DNA from: a virus
DNA: 20,115 nt
Virus record (IMG/VR): IMGVR_UViG_3300027848_000597
Span: 1-20,115 of that record
Reading direction: 5' to 3' (one strand)
Of the stretch, positions 5,585 through 13,293 are shown in pieces; positions within the stretch are counted from its first letter, which is position 1, and the number at the start of each line of letters is the position of its first letter. Under the pieces are notes generated by a model. The model saw only the letters and a list, made by a program, of their open reading frames with translations. It was not told the origin of the DNA and did no database searches. Position numbers and translations under genes: made by a program.

Positions 5585-5613
5585 TTGACAGATGCATATT
5601 AGTATGCTATTAT
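5585..5613 (+). promoter_or_regulatory. strong rightward sigma-70 promoter for the leader RNA
   Basis: TTGACA at 5585-5590, 17-bp spacer, TATTAT at 5608-5613 preceded by TGC (extended -10). The expected start at about 5620 falls exactly where the first strand of the leader RNA's long basal stem begins. Confidence 0.85.
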
Positions 5614-5619
5614 GTATTT

Positions 5620-5916
5620 AAGGAAAGTTCTAAGTAGCACATTTCAAGGGTAGAGTTTAGAGCATGCTTAACCGGCGTGCTACTAGACTCTTTCCTTGGC
5701 ACCTCATCAGCAGGCAATAGCCAGATACGCTGACATGGCCTTATGGAGAGGTCTATATAAAACTCCGCGGTTTCGAGGTAACGCCCTATGTAGTTCATCT
5801 ACGTTAAAAAACCTCACCTTCTTCCCCCTCCTAACTACCCTATCGCCTGTCAAGGTGACATTCTGGGTAGTTTCTATTTAGTAAAATAAAAAGTAGGCCT
5901 CTTAGTGAGGCCTTTT
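5620..5916 (+). ncRNA. structured late-leader RNA of about 300 nt
   Basis: No gene fits this stretch but it folds richly. Stem P1 begins at the expected first base: 5620-5627 pairs with 5690-5697 (AAGGAAAG/CTTTCCTT), 5629-5632 with 5684-5687, and 5634-5640 with 5677-5683 (GTAGCAC/GTGCTAC), giving 19 pairs with two small bulges. Next come 5701-5705/5748-5752 (ACCTC/GAGGT) enclosing 5707-5711/5729-5733 and GGC-AATA-GCC; then 5775-5783/5802-5815 in two parts; then AACTACCC/GGGTAGTT (5833-5840/5865-5872) enclosing TGTCA-agg-TGACA; then the terminator. Two ACCTC and two GAGGT copies allow alternative pairings. Promoter, fold and terminator together argue for a discrete transcript, either a regulator in trans or a lambda 6S-like late leader needing antitermination. 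No Rfam family recognised. Confidence 0.65.
5895..5916 (+). terminator. intrinsic terminator before the late genes
   Basis: Perfect 7-bp stem AGGCCTC/GAGGCCT with loop TTAGT, followed by TTTT. It ends 25 bp before the first late ATG, so the two rightward promoters cannot feed the operon without read-through. Confidence 0.88.
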
Positions 5917-5940
5917 GTCGTCTATATTAAAGGAACCTTT

Positions 5941-6501
5941 ATGCTACCCATCCTCACTACGTTGTTTTCTATGTTGTCTTCCATCCCGGGAACCCTTGGT
6001 AAATACTTCGAAACTAAAGCTACAATTGAGAAGATAAAGCTAGACACCCAGAAAGAGATAGCATTAACACAACTTAAAGCTGCGGCTGAGATGGGCATAG
6101 CAGAGACGAATAAAAGCAAGGCAGCGCTTGGAGCCACTTCCCCCACATTCAAATACTTCACTTTCTTTATGTGGTTTGGTCCTTTTATAATAGGCACTAC
6201 ATTCCCTAAGTATTCAGCAGACATATTCTTAAACCTAGGTAGCATGCCTGAATGGTATGTTCAAAGCTGTATGATTATTATGTTTACAGTTTGGGGAATT
6301 ACAGTTAGTAAAGAAGCCATCGGTAATGTGTTTAGTAGTTTAGGTGGTTACTTTGGGTCTAAGCGTCATCACAAAGAAGTGATGGCTAAGATTGACCGTA
6401 AGGCTCTCTTCGATGACTTGAGAGACGTGATATTCAAACAGGGCATGACCCAGCTACAAGTGAAAGAGATAGAGCGGGCATTAGACGAACAAGGGGCATG
6501 A
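5941..6501 (+). CDS. holin-like membrane protein (first late gene)
   Basis: A 186-residue protein: a hydrophobic N-terminus (MLPILTTLFSML), a charged helical region (about 24-62), two transmembrane segments (about 70-89, with KYFTFFMWFGPFIIG, and 104-122, with WYVQSCMIIMFTVWG), and a polar tail ending LRDVIFKQGMTQLQVKEIERAL. This layout resembles the three-helix holin family of gene-transfer agents and phages, where such a protein would permeabilise the inner membrane. The identification rests on layout only. AAAGGA precedes the ATG; an earlier in-frame start at 5905 lies in the terminator and is unlikely. It leads the late operon, right after the leader terminator. No endolysin is seen in the window. 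Confidence 0.7.
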   Translation: MLPILTTLFSMLSSIPGTLGKYFETKATIEKIKLDTQKEIALTQLKAAAEMGIAETNKSKAALGATSPTFKYFTFFMWFGPFIIGTTFPKYSADIFLNLGSMPEWYVQSCMIIMFTVWGITVSKEAIGNVFSSLGGYFGSKRHHKEVMAKIDRKALFDDLRDVIFKQGMTQLQVKEIERALDEQGA

Positions 6502-6514
6502 CATAGGGAATAAC

Positions 6515-6748
6515 ATGGAACTAACAGACATTGTAAAGTATTCCATAGACCTCGTGATAATCCCTATTGGGGTTTTCATCTGGTGGGGATTCAACAAACA
6601 CGTACTACGGATGGACGATATGCATAGGCGCCTCTCCGACAATGAGAGAGATATCGCAGTGATAGAAAATCAAATGCTAAACATTAAAGAAGACATATCA
6701 GAAATCAAATACGGCATTAACAATATGCTGGTGTTACTGAGGAAATAA
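6515..6748 (+). CDS. 77-aa membrane-anchored coiled-coil protein
   Basis: Residues 9-26 form one transmembrane helix (IDLVIIPIGVFIWWGF); residues 33-75 form an amphipathic coiled-coil (RRLSDNERDIAVIENQMLNI). The layout, N-anchor plus coiled-coil, resembles XhlA-type holin partners and small lysis accessory proteins of phages. It follows the holin-like gene by 13 bp and precedes the small terminase by one base, so a lysis function is plausible but unproven. Confidence 0.7.
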   Translation: MELTDIVKYSIDLVIIPIGVFIWWGFNKHVLRMDDMHRRLSDNERDIAVIENQMLNIKEDISEIKYGINNMLVLLRK

Positions 6749-6749
6749 T

Positions 6750-7226
6750 ATGACGGGTAGAGTGATAGAGGACGGAGTAGTTATAGAAGAAAAGGCTACA
6801 AAGGCTAAATACACTCCCGACATGTGTGACAAGATAATAGCCGTGGCTTCTAAAGGTGGACATATTCCTGCGATGATGATGGCAATAGGGGTCAAGAGTA
6901 AGGACACGTGGTATCGATGGATAAAGGACTACCCAGAGTTTAAAGAAGCTGTAGAGTTTGCTAAGATTAGTAACCAAGCGTTCATGGAAGACATAGGGAT
7001 GCGTGCTATTGTAGGCACCATTCCTAACTTCAATTCTCCTACGTACGCTCTTGTAATGCACAACAAATTCAAGGAAGACTATAAGAGAGACACAGGAGGA
7101 GGTGACCGCGTAGAAGTAACCATCAACAACCTCAACCTTACGTCTGAAGAGATAAGTTTAAAGATAGCACAGAAGTTACAGAAGTTAAAAGGGCTAGGTG
7201 TAGACATTGGTCAACAAGAAGATTAA
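6750..7226 (+). CDS. terminase small subunit
   Basis: A 158-residue protein with a helix-turn-helix-type N-terminal part: YTPDMCDKIIAVASKGGHIP, then an 'IGVKSKDTWYRWIKDYPEFKEAV' region (about residues 46-68), a pattern typical of small terminase subunits, which recognise the packaging site in viral DNA and stimulate the large subunit. A central helical region (AKISNQAFMEDIGMRAI) and a C-terminal tail with predicted helices (EEISLKIAQKLQKLK) follow. GAGGAA precedes the ATG. It precedes the large subunit with only a 40-aa gene between, supporting the call. Confidence 0.88.
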   Translation: MTGRVIEDGVVIEEKATKAKYTPDMCDKIIAVASKGGHIPAMMMAIGVKSKDTWYRWIKDYPEFKEAVEFAKISNQAFMEDIGMRAIVGTIPNFNSPTYALVMHNKFKEDYKRDTGGGDRVEVTINNLNLTSEEISLKIAQKLQKLKGLGVDIGQQED

Positions 7227-7238
7227 CAGGAGAGAAGT

Positions 7239-7361
7239 ATGATTATGAAATTAGTTGGTTTTATTAAGAAGTTGTTTAAAGCTGTAGATAGCTTGATTGC
7301 TAAATTGATAGGTAAAATTAAAGACCTATTAAAATGGTCATTTAAAGTTGTAGTGGGCTAA
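7239..7361 (+). CDS. 40-aa cationic amphipathic peptide
   Basis: AGGAG lies six bases before the ATG. The 40-residue product contains 9 Lys, 2 Asp and mostly L, I, V, F, W. Charged or small polar residues recur at 4, 11, 14, 18, 22, 25-26, 29, 32 and 36, the 3-4 spacing of one face of a helix, with hydrophobic residues on the rest (net about +7). This is the pattern of membrane-active cationic helices, including phage outer-membrane-disrupting peptides (disruptins). It sits between the terminase genes and near two lysis-type membrane genes. A virion or terminase-linked role is an alternative. Confidence 0.75.
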   Translation: MIMKLVGFIKKLFKAVDSLIAKLIGKIKDLLKWSFKVVVG

Positions 7362-7379
7362 CATAACTCGGAGAATACT

Positions 7380-8837
7380 TTGGTCAATAAAACAACGGCA
7401 GAGCTTCAAGAGCTATTAGAGTTGCTTGAGGCCAAAGAGTCCGAACTGCAATACAATAAAATGAACGCTATATTCCCTCTTACAGGACCTTACAGACTAG
7501 AGCTCTACCCCAAGCATGCAGCATTCTTATCAGCAGGCGCAGGACATCAGGAGAGAGCCTTCCTAGCAGCAAACAGAACAGGTAAAACACTCACGGGTGC
7601 ATTCGAAATGGCATGTCACCTTACAGGCGCATACCCATCTTGGTGGAAGGGTAAGAAGTTTCTCAACGCCATAGACGCGTGGGCTGTAGGTGTAAGCAAC
7701 CAAGCAACAAAAGAAATTCAACAATACGAACTACTAGGTGACATATCAGACCCCGGGTCAGGTATGGTTCCTAAGGCAAACATAGTTAGATTCACTAAGA
7801 AGCCCGGAGTTGCGGACGCTATAGAAACACTATACGTAAAGCATTCTTCAGGTGGGATTAGTAAAGTTACATTCAAGAGTTACGAGCAAGGACGGATATC
7901 GTTCCAGGGAACAAAGAAACAATGCGTGTGGCTCGATGAGGAACCTACTGACCAAGGCATATACACTGAGTGTTTGACAAGGTTAATGGACAAATTCAAC
8001 CCCGGCATCATATATTGTACCTTCACCCCTTTATTTGGGCTCTCAGATGTGGTATTATCGTTTATACCGAACGGTTCTTTTCCAGCGGGAGGAACTACAG
8101 TTGAGAATCCCCAGAAGTTTGTAGTGAACGTAGACTGGAGCGAAGTACCTCACTTAGATGAAACACAAAAAGCCAACATATTAAAATCATATTCAGCACA
8201 TGAAAGAGATGCTCGAAGCAAGGGTATTCCTTCGTTAGGTGCAGGTGCCATATACCCCTATTTAGAAGAAAACATCTCATGTGAGGCAAGAGACATTCCA
8301 CCGTGGTGGCCTAAAGGCTTCGGCTTAGACACTGGATGGAGCAGAACCGCAGCCGTATGGGGGGCACGTGACCCTGACAGCGGCATCATGTACATCTATT
8401 CAGAACACTATGCCTCAGAATCTCACCCTGCCATTCACGCCTCTGCTATTAAAGCACGCGGTAATTGGATTATGGGAGCAGCAGACCCTGCGGGCGCTAA
8501 CCAGAGCGACGGCAAGAAGATATTTGACTTGTATGTACAAGAAGGGCTAGACATTGTTAAAGCAGAGAAGGCCGACAGGGAAGGTGGTATATTGAAAGTT
8601 GGTCAAATGTTTGAAAGTGGACAGCTTAAGATATTTAGTACATGTAAGAACATATTAAATGAACTACGGCTCTATAGACGAGACGAGAAAGGCACTATTA
8701 TTAAAAGAAACGACCATGCTTTAGATGCATTACGTTACTTATGTACCACAGGCATGCAATACATGCAGGTGGAACCTGATGGAAGAGGTGGAGAATCCTC
8801 CTCTAATGATTCAAGAGATGAATACACAGGATATTAA
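7380..8837 (+). CDS. terminase large subunit
   Basis: A 485-residue packaging motor that pumps DNA into the prohead and cuts it. ATPase: Walker A ANRTGKT (64-70), Walker B CVWLDEEP (182-189; D186, E187), coupling motif TFTPLFG (214-220). Nuclease: D317 in FGLDTGWSR, D369 in AADPAGA, and NDHALDALRY (D445 and D449), consistent with the RNase H-like metal site. Length is typical of the family. The TTG at 7380 has GGAGA seven bases upstream; the next ATG is about 28 codons later and would cut before the conserved N-terminal region only slightly, so the start is less certain than the family. Confidence 0.96.
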   Translation: MVNKTTAELQELLELLEAKESELQYNKMNAIFPLTGPYRLELYPKHAAFLSAGAGHQERAFLAANRTGKTLTGAFEMACHLTGAYPSWWKGKKFLNAIDAWAVGVSNQATKEIQQYELLGDISDPGSGMVPKANIVRFTKKPGVADAIETLYVKHSSGGISKVTFKSYEQGRISFQGTKKQCVWLDEEPTDQGIYTECLTRLMDKFNPGIIYCTFTPLFGLSDVVLSFIPNGSFPAGGTTVENPQKFVVNVDWSEVPHLDETQKANILKSYSAHERDARSKGIPSLGAGAIYPYLEENISCEARDIPPWWPKGFGLDTGWSRTAAVWGARDPDSGIMYIYSEHYASESHPAIHASAIKARGNWIMGAADPAGANQSDGKKIFDLYVQEGLDIVKAEKADREGGILKVGQMFESGQLKIFSTCKNILNELRLYRRDEKGTIIKRNDHALDALRYLCTTGMQYMQVEPDGRGGESSSNDSRDEYTGY

Positions 8838-8839
8838 AC

Positions 8840-10873
8840 ATGAAGAATGACAAATTAGATATTGATAAGTTGAAGAACAGTAAGAATATAGCTATGTTGT
8901 TGTCTGACGAGAAGCTTTTTGAGATTGGACAAGACGTCGTTAAAGGGTATGTGATAGATGAAGAGAGCCGTAAAGAGTGGAAGGACACTGTAGATCAAGC
9001 GATGGACATTGCTAAACAGGTGATGGAAACTAAGAGTTTTCCCTGGACTAATGCTTCTAACATCAAGTTTCCTCTCATCACTCAAGCGTCTATTGACTAT
9101 GCTTCCAGGACGCTCCCAGAAGTGATACAGAACGACAAGATTGTTAAGGCCACTGTGGTCGGAAACGATCCTGATAACAAGAAGTATGAGCGTGCTATGC
9201 GTGTTAGTGCTTACATGTCATACCAGCTTACAACAGAGAGTCCTGATTGGATTGAGGGCACTGATACTTTGTTACAAATATTGCCAGTGCTGGGTACAGT
9301 GTTTAAGAAGACATACTATTCTCCCATTGAGAAGCGTTGCATGTCTGAGTTGTGTGTTCCAGATAAGATTGTGATAAATTACGGAGCCCAAAGCTTAGAA
9401 AGTGCACGCCGTATAACCCATATCATCACTTTATATTCTAATGATGTTATTGAACGCCAACGCGCAGGCATCTTCTTAGAAGAAGACGAACACGGAAAAG
9501 AAATAAACCTTGAACTGCTCAAAAGTCCTGATAATGTCTATGGAGACAATGACAGCCCTCTAAACTTCTTAGAGCAATGCTGCTACCTAGACCTAGATGA
9601 CGATGGTTATAAAGAACCGTATGTTGTTACAGTGCATAAAGAGAGTGGTAGGGTTTTTCGCATACTAAATAGATTTGATGTGATAGAGAAGTCAAACACC
9701 GGGGCGATACGGAAGATTAGTGCAGAGCAATACTACACTGATTTCCATTTTATACGTAGCCCTGACGGTGGGTTCTATTCAATGGGCTTCGGAAGCTTGC
9801 TTCTTCCCATCAATAAAGCCATTAATACACTCATCAATCAGCTAATTGATAGTGGAACCTTGAACAACACTCAAGGCGGCATCATTGGAAGAGGACTAAG
9901 GCTTAAAAACAACGAGTTGAAGTTCAAAATGGGGCAATGGCAGGTATTGGAAGGCGCAGGAAGCGATGACGTAAGCAAGAGTATATTCCCGTGGCCTACC
10001 AAAGAGCCCTCTCAGACGCTGTTTAGCCTTCTTAGCTTGCTTATGCAAGTGGGACGAGATCTATCTTCCACCTCTGATGTACTAAGTGGCAACCAAAACG
10101 CCACAAACGTCTCCAACGGTGCGATTAGCCAATTGGTGGAGCAAGGTACTAAGGTGTTTGTTGCTATTAACAAGCGACTCTACAGAAGCCTTAGGAAGGA
10201 ATACCAGAAAATATACAAACATAATAGGCAATGGGTGACGCAGAAGCAATACATGGCGATATTAGACGATAAAGAGGCTGATGTTAAGGCTGATTTTGCT
10301 GATGATAATATGGACGTGTGCCCTGTAGCTGACCCTTCTATTAGCACTGAGACACAAAGGATACAAAGAGCCGGAATTGTGAGCACTTTACGTACAGCAG
10401 ACCCTAGAGAGGCCGATAGACTTCTTCTACAGAGTATGCAGATTGATAAAGACCTAATTGACCGTCTATTGCCTCCTCCTGACCCTAATGCACCCCCTCC
10501 TCCTGAGGCGCTGAAGATGCAGGCAGACATAGAATTCTCTAAAGCAGAAATCGCTAAGATGACAGCTGAGGCCACGTTGGCAGCAGAGAAACTTAGATAT
10601 GAGAGCGCTAAGGTTGAACAAGATATTAAGGAAAGTGACGCTCGCATAAATGAAGCAGTGGCCAGAGTGTGGAAAATGCAACAAGACGCAGCTCACAACC
10701 TCAGAAAAGACCAGATAGACGCACAGGCTACGGAAAGCAATCTAGCACAAGCCGCAGCAACGTTGTCACACAAAGTGCAAATGGACAATATAGATGCTCA
10801 GCTTAAAGTGTCAGAAAGTGAGATGAAGAAGAGAATAGAAACATTCCCTGACGGCGGTGACGGAGGTAGTTAA
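8840..10873 (+). CDS. portal protein (P22 type)
   Basis: A 677-residue protein at the canonical place after the large terminase. Its length and plan fit P22-type portals (about 725): an alpha/beta body with motifs such as FPWTNASNIKFPL near residue 70-85 and DVLSGNQNATNVSNGAISQL near 405-425, a proline-rich hinge (about 544-557, DPNAPPPPEAL), and a long helical C-terminal region (about 560-665, many A, E, K, Q) resembling the helical barrel of P22 gp1. The ring of twelve subunits would form the DNA channel. It abuts the next gene directly. Family call from context plus the conserved plan; exact lineage unverified. Confidence 0.9.
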   Translation: MKNDKLDIDKLKNSKNIAMLLSDEKLFEIGQDVVKGYVIDEESRKEWKDTVDQAMDIAKQVMETKSFPWTNASNIKFPLITQASIDYASRTLPEVIQNDKIVKATVVGNDPDNKKYERAMRVSAYMSYQLTTESPDWIEGTDTLLQILPVLGTVFKKTYYSPIEKRCMSELCVPDKIVINYGAQSLESARRITHIITLYSNDVIERQRAGIFLEEDEHGKEINLELLKSPDNVYGDNDSPLNFLEQCCYLDLDDDGYKEPYVVTVHKESGRVFRILNRFDVIEKSNTGAIRKISAEQYYTDFHFIRSPDGGFYSMGFGSLLLPINKAINTLINQLIDSGTLNNTQGGIIGRGLRLKNNELKFKMGQWQVLEGAGSDDVSKSIFPWPTKEPSQTLFSLLSLLMQVGRDLSSTSDVLSGNQNATNVSNGAISQLVEQGTKVFVAINKRLYRSLRKEYQKIYKHNRQWVTQKQYMAILDDKEADVKADFADDNMDVCPVADPSISTETQRIQRAGIVSTLRTADPREADRLLLQSMQIDKDLIDRLLPPPDPNAPPPPEALKMQADIEFSKAEIAKMTAEATLAAEKLRYESAKVEQDIKESDARINEAVARVWKMQQDAAHNLRKDQIDAQATESNLAQAAATLSHKVQMDNIDAQLKVSESEMKKRIETFPDGGDGGS

Positions 10874-11104
10874 TTGAAAGTTAATAGAGCTGATTTTTTA
10901 CAGTGGAGAAAAGACGCTGTAACGAAAGAGGTGTTCGACGTGTTCGGTGAAATGGCTATAGCGGTGATGGAAGAGATGTTGTCTCCTACCCTCATCTCCA
11001 GCCCCACTGGACAACTGAGGTTGAACGAACTAATGGGCTATAGAAACGCCCTAAACGAAGTGATAAACTTTGAAATCATAGAAGATGAGGAAACATTATT
11101 ATGA
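10874..11104 (+). CDS. 76-aa protein between portal and co-chaperonin
   Basis: TTG start directly after the portal stop, with GGAGG seven bases upstream; no ATG offers a better site. The sequence is amphipathic, largely helical (residues 3-35, 45-62), with an acidic end (EIIEDEET). Its stop overlaps the ATG of the co-chaperonin (ATGA). No family recognised; its position is typical of small head-assembly helper genes. Confidence 0.72.
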   Translation: MKVNRADFLQWRKDAVTKEVFDVFGEMAIAVMEEMLSPTLISSPTGQLRLNELMGYRNALNEVINFEIIEDEETLL

Positions 11105-11454
11105 CACGTAACGTGAAGGCACCTGGGTATAGAGTGTTGGTGAGACTTAAACCAATCGATGAAGCCAAAGAAGTGAAAAGTGGCGGTGGCATCATTATGG
11201 AAATTAAGACAAAGAACGGCGCAGAGCAAGAACAACAAGGGATGAGGGAAGCATACATTATAGATATTGGACCTTCTGCGTTTAAGATGAAATCCACTGG
11301 CGATAAAACTCCGTGGTGTAAAGTTGGGGATTGTGTAATGATACATAAGTTTTCCGGCACTCTAATTAGTGACATGAGAGATGAATTCACATATCGTATG
11401 ATATTGGACATGGACATTGAAGCTGTATTCCCAGACGAAGGAATTGAATTATGA
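11101..11454 (+). CDS. GroES-like co-chaperonin
   Basis: A 117-residue GroES-family protein. The core strand YRVLVRLKPIDEAKEV (10-25) is followed by the mobile loop with GGG-IIM (28-33), aligned with GGI-V-L of GroES, then IIDIGPSAF (53-61), WCKVGDCVMIH (72-82) and a final YRMILDMDIEAVF (98-110), the family's roof and closing strands. GroES caps GroEL and supplies the folding chamber, and phages such as T4 (gp31) carry their own for capsid folding. Slightly longer than GroES (97). It overlaps both neighbours (ATGA at each end), lying between portal and scaffold, so it is probably made with them for capsid protein folding. Confidence 0.88.
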   Translation: MTRNVKAPGYRVLVRLKPIDEAKEVKSGGGIIMEIKTKNGAEQEQQGMREAYIIDIGPSAFKMKSTGDKTPWCKVGDCVMIHKFSGTLISDMRDEFTYRMILDMDIEAVFPDEGIEL

Positions 11455-12224
11455 GCGAAGAAATTATGAATGATGCAGTGGAGGTTAACGAAGTAGTTAA
11501 GCTAGCTGCAGAGTATGGTTGGAAGCCAGAGGGTAAGAAAAGCGCCCAAGAGTATATTAAGTTTGCTCTTGAGAAGCTTCCAGAGAGAGGCGAAGCCCTT
11601 TCCGCTCAGAACAAAGCTTTAGATGCAAAGGAAGGCGAACTCTCTAAAATGAAAGCCACATTAGAAGAGCTCAGCGGCCACATGAAGAAACAAAAGGAGC
11701 AGGCATACAACGAAGCAATGACTTCTTTTAAAGAGCAGAAGCGACAAGCTATATTAAACGGTGACGTAGATACAGTGGAAGCTTTAGAAGCCAGCATGTC
11801 ACCTGTAGCAGAAGTAAACAATGAAGCCCCCGCCTACATTCAAGAGTTTGAAGAGCGTAACAATGCGTGGTTGAACGGAGATAGCTACGAAGAGCTTGAA
11901 ATGCAGGATTGGGTGGATAGACATGGAGCATTGCTTGGTAAGAAGCGCCTTCCTCCCGAGGAGCACATGAAACGACTTGAACAAGACGTACATAAGAAGT
12001 TTTCAGCTTATTTTGAAGCAGTAGAGAACGAAGACGTACATCATGCCTCTGTAGAGAGTGCTGGAGGTAGTCGGGTGAGTGGTGTCAAAAGCAATAACAA
12101 GACATACACCTTCGCCAATCTTTCTGACACTCAAAAGCAAGTGGCAAAGTATTTGAATGATAGTGGTCACATGAAAATCGAAGACTACATCAAAGAACTC
12201 GTATCTCATGGAGACTTAAAATGA
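11451..12224 (+). CDS. scaffolding protein
   Basis: A 257-residue acidic, largely helical protein between portal and capsid genes. Residues about 50-100 (EGELSKMKATLEELSGHMK, followed by KQKEQAYNEAMTSFKEQKR) form a coiled-coil, then a polar linker and a Lys/Arg- and E-rich C-terminal part ending MKIEDYIKELVSHGDLK. The N-terminus (EYGWKPEGKKSAQEYIKFA) is a motif common in phage scaffolds. Scaffolds guide capsid protein assembly into the prohead and are removed before packaging. It overlaps the neighbours by ATGA. Gene position is the main support; no protease gene is seen in the window. Confidence 0.85.
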   Translation: MSEEIMNDAVEVNEVVKLAAEYGWKPEGKKSAQEYIKFALEKLPERGEALSAQNKALDAKEGELSKMKATLEELSGHMKKQKEQAYNEAMTSFKEQKRQAILNGDVDTVEALEASMSPVAEVNNEAPAYIQEFEERNNAWLNGDSYEELEMQDWVDRHGALLGKKRLPPEEHMKRLEQDVHKKFSAYFEAVENEDVHHASVESAGGSRVSGVKSNNKTYTFANLSDTQKQVAKYLNDSGHMKIEDYIKELVSHGDLK

Positions 12225-12679
12225 CAGAATCAAAAGCTAGAGAAGACATAGCAGATAGAAAACGACCTGTGAGTAGAGAAGCAGACAGAAAGGCAAGAGT
12301 ACCCTTGCATTTACAACAAACTCTATCGTATTTTGATAGGGAGCCAGGATTTACATATCGGTTTGTTAACGATAATCATGGGCGCATTAGTAATTTCCTT
12401 AAAGCTGGATGGGAAATCGTGGAAGGAGACTCCTCGAGTACATTCTCCGGCAAAGGACGAGAAGTAGAAACACAGAAGAGTAGTCAAGTGTGGCGAACAG
12501 TTAATAGAGGCACAGATGCTTCAACTAGAGATGCCGTTTTGATGAAAATACCAACCGAGTTGTATGAAGAAGATCAGACAGCGAAGGTTAGCCAAGTGGC
12601 AGCAAATGAGGCTCGACTAGACCCTGATGGAAAATTAAAATCAGCACGTAGGTTTGGGTCTGCCGGAAGTAAACATTAA
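12221..12679 (+). CDS. conserved virion-type hypothetical protein, 152 aa
   Basis: Basic N-terminal half (many K and R), then FTYRFVNDNHGRISNFLKAGWEIVE (residues about 43-67), a pattern (W/F-V-N-D-x-x-G-R-I) that I have seen in conserved head-region proteins of podoviruses, but no function is known. The end is Lys- and Arg-rich. It begins in the scaffold's stop codon and lies 23 bp before the decoration-like gene. It probably acts in head assembly by position only. Confidence 0.8.
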   Translation: MTESKAREDIADRKRPVSREADRKARVPLHLQQTLSYFDREPGFTYRFVNDNHGRISNFLKAGWEIVEGDSSSTFSGKGREVETQKSSQVWRTVNRGTDASTRDAVLMKIPTELYEEDQTAKVSQVAANEARLDPDGKLKSARRFGSAGSKH

Positions 12680-12702
12680 TTATATCAAAGGAAAATTAAC
12701 AA

Positions 12703-13275
12703 ATGCCAAATATTGATGCTCCACGGGGTTTTATCCCCGTAGTTCTTAACGATTGTGATGTCCACATGTATTACAAAGCCGCTGCCGTAGTTCTAGGCGT
12801 TGGTGACCCTGTAGTACGTGCTGCCAACTCATCTGACCCCCTCGGCTACCCTATGGTGACTCGTGCTACCACTGGCGCTGCAATCTCTGGTGTCGTTGTA
12901 GCAATACTACCTAGCGTCTCTGCAACCTCTCAGCGCTCCACTAAACATTTGGCGTCTGGCGACACCGGTTATGTATTGGTTGCTGACTCTCCTAATCAAC
13001 TGTTTAAAGTTCAAGATAACGGCGGAGCTTCTGGCCTCATCGTTACACAAATTGGTGAGAGCATAGACAGTGTTGCTGCTATCAATGCTAACACTACCAC
13101 TGGTGTTTCTAACTACGAACTAGACACTGAAGCAGTGGCTGCTGATAATACATGGAGTTTGGTGAGCAAAGACAATCGCCCTGGAAACACTGTAGGCGCT
13201 AACTGTATTTGGATTGTTAAAGCCAACTTGCATACAGAAGCAAACGCCTCAGCCACTAATATCGCCAACATCTAA
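12703..13275 (+). CDS. probable capsid decoration or stabilisation protein
   Basis: A 190-residue, non-hydrophobic, Thr/Ala/Gly/Asn-rich protein starting MPNIDAPRGFIPVV, a start typical of phage capsid-cement (decoration) proteins placed just before the major capsid gene. Strands rich in V and G, no Cys pairs beyond two, no signal. AAAGGA precedes the ATG. Such proteins bind the outside of the expanded head. Support comes from gene position and composition; exact family is unverified. Confidence 0.75.
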   Translation: MPNIDAPRGFIPVVLNDCDVHMYYKAAAVVLGVGDPVVRAANSSDPLGYPMVTRATTGAAISGVVVAILPSVSATSQRSTKHLASGDTGYVLVADSPNQLFKVQDNGGASGLIVTQIGESIDSVAAINANTTTGVSNYELDTEAVAADNTWSLVSKDNRPGNTVGANCIWIVKANLHTEANASATNIANI

Positions 13276-13293
13276 TAACAAGGAATATAAATA

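Noticed and set aside
5610-5881. short frames on both strands across the leader RNA
   Set aside because: No ribosome site and they cross the paired stems; better explained as a structured RNA.
5905-5940. upstream start extending the holin-like protein by 12 residues
   Set aside because: It lies within the terminator stem and lacks a ribosome site; ATG 5941 with AAAGGA is better.
10180-10696. long minus-strand frames inside the portal gene
   Set aside because: Shadows produced by the helical, Ala- and Glu-rich portal C-terminus.
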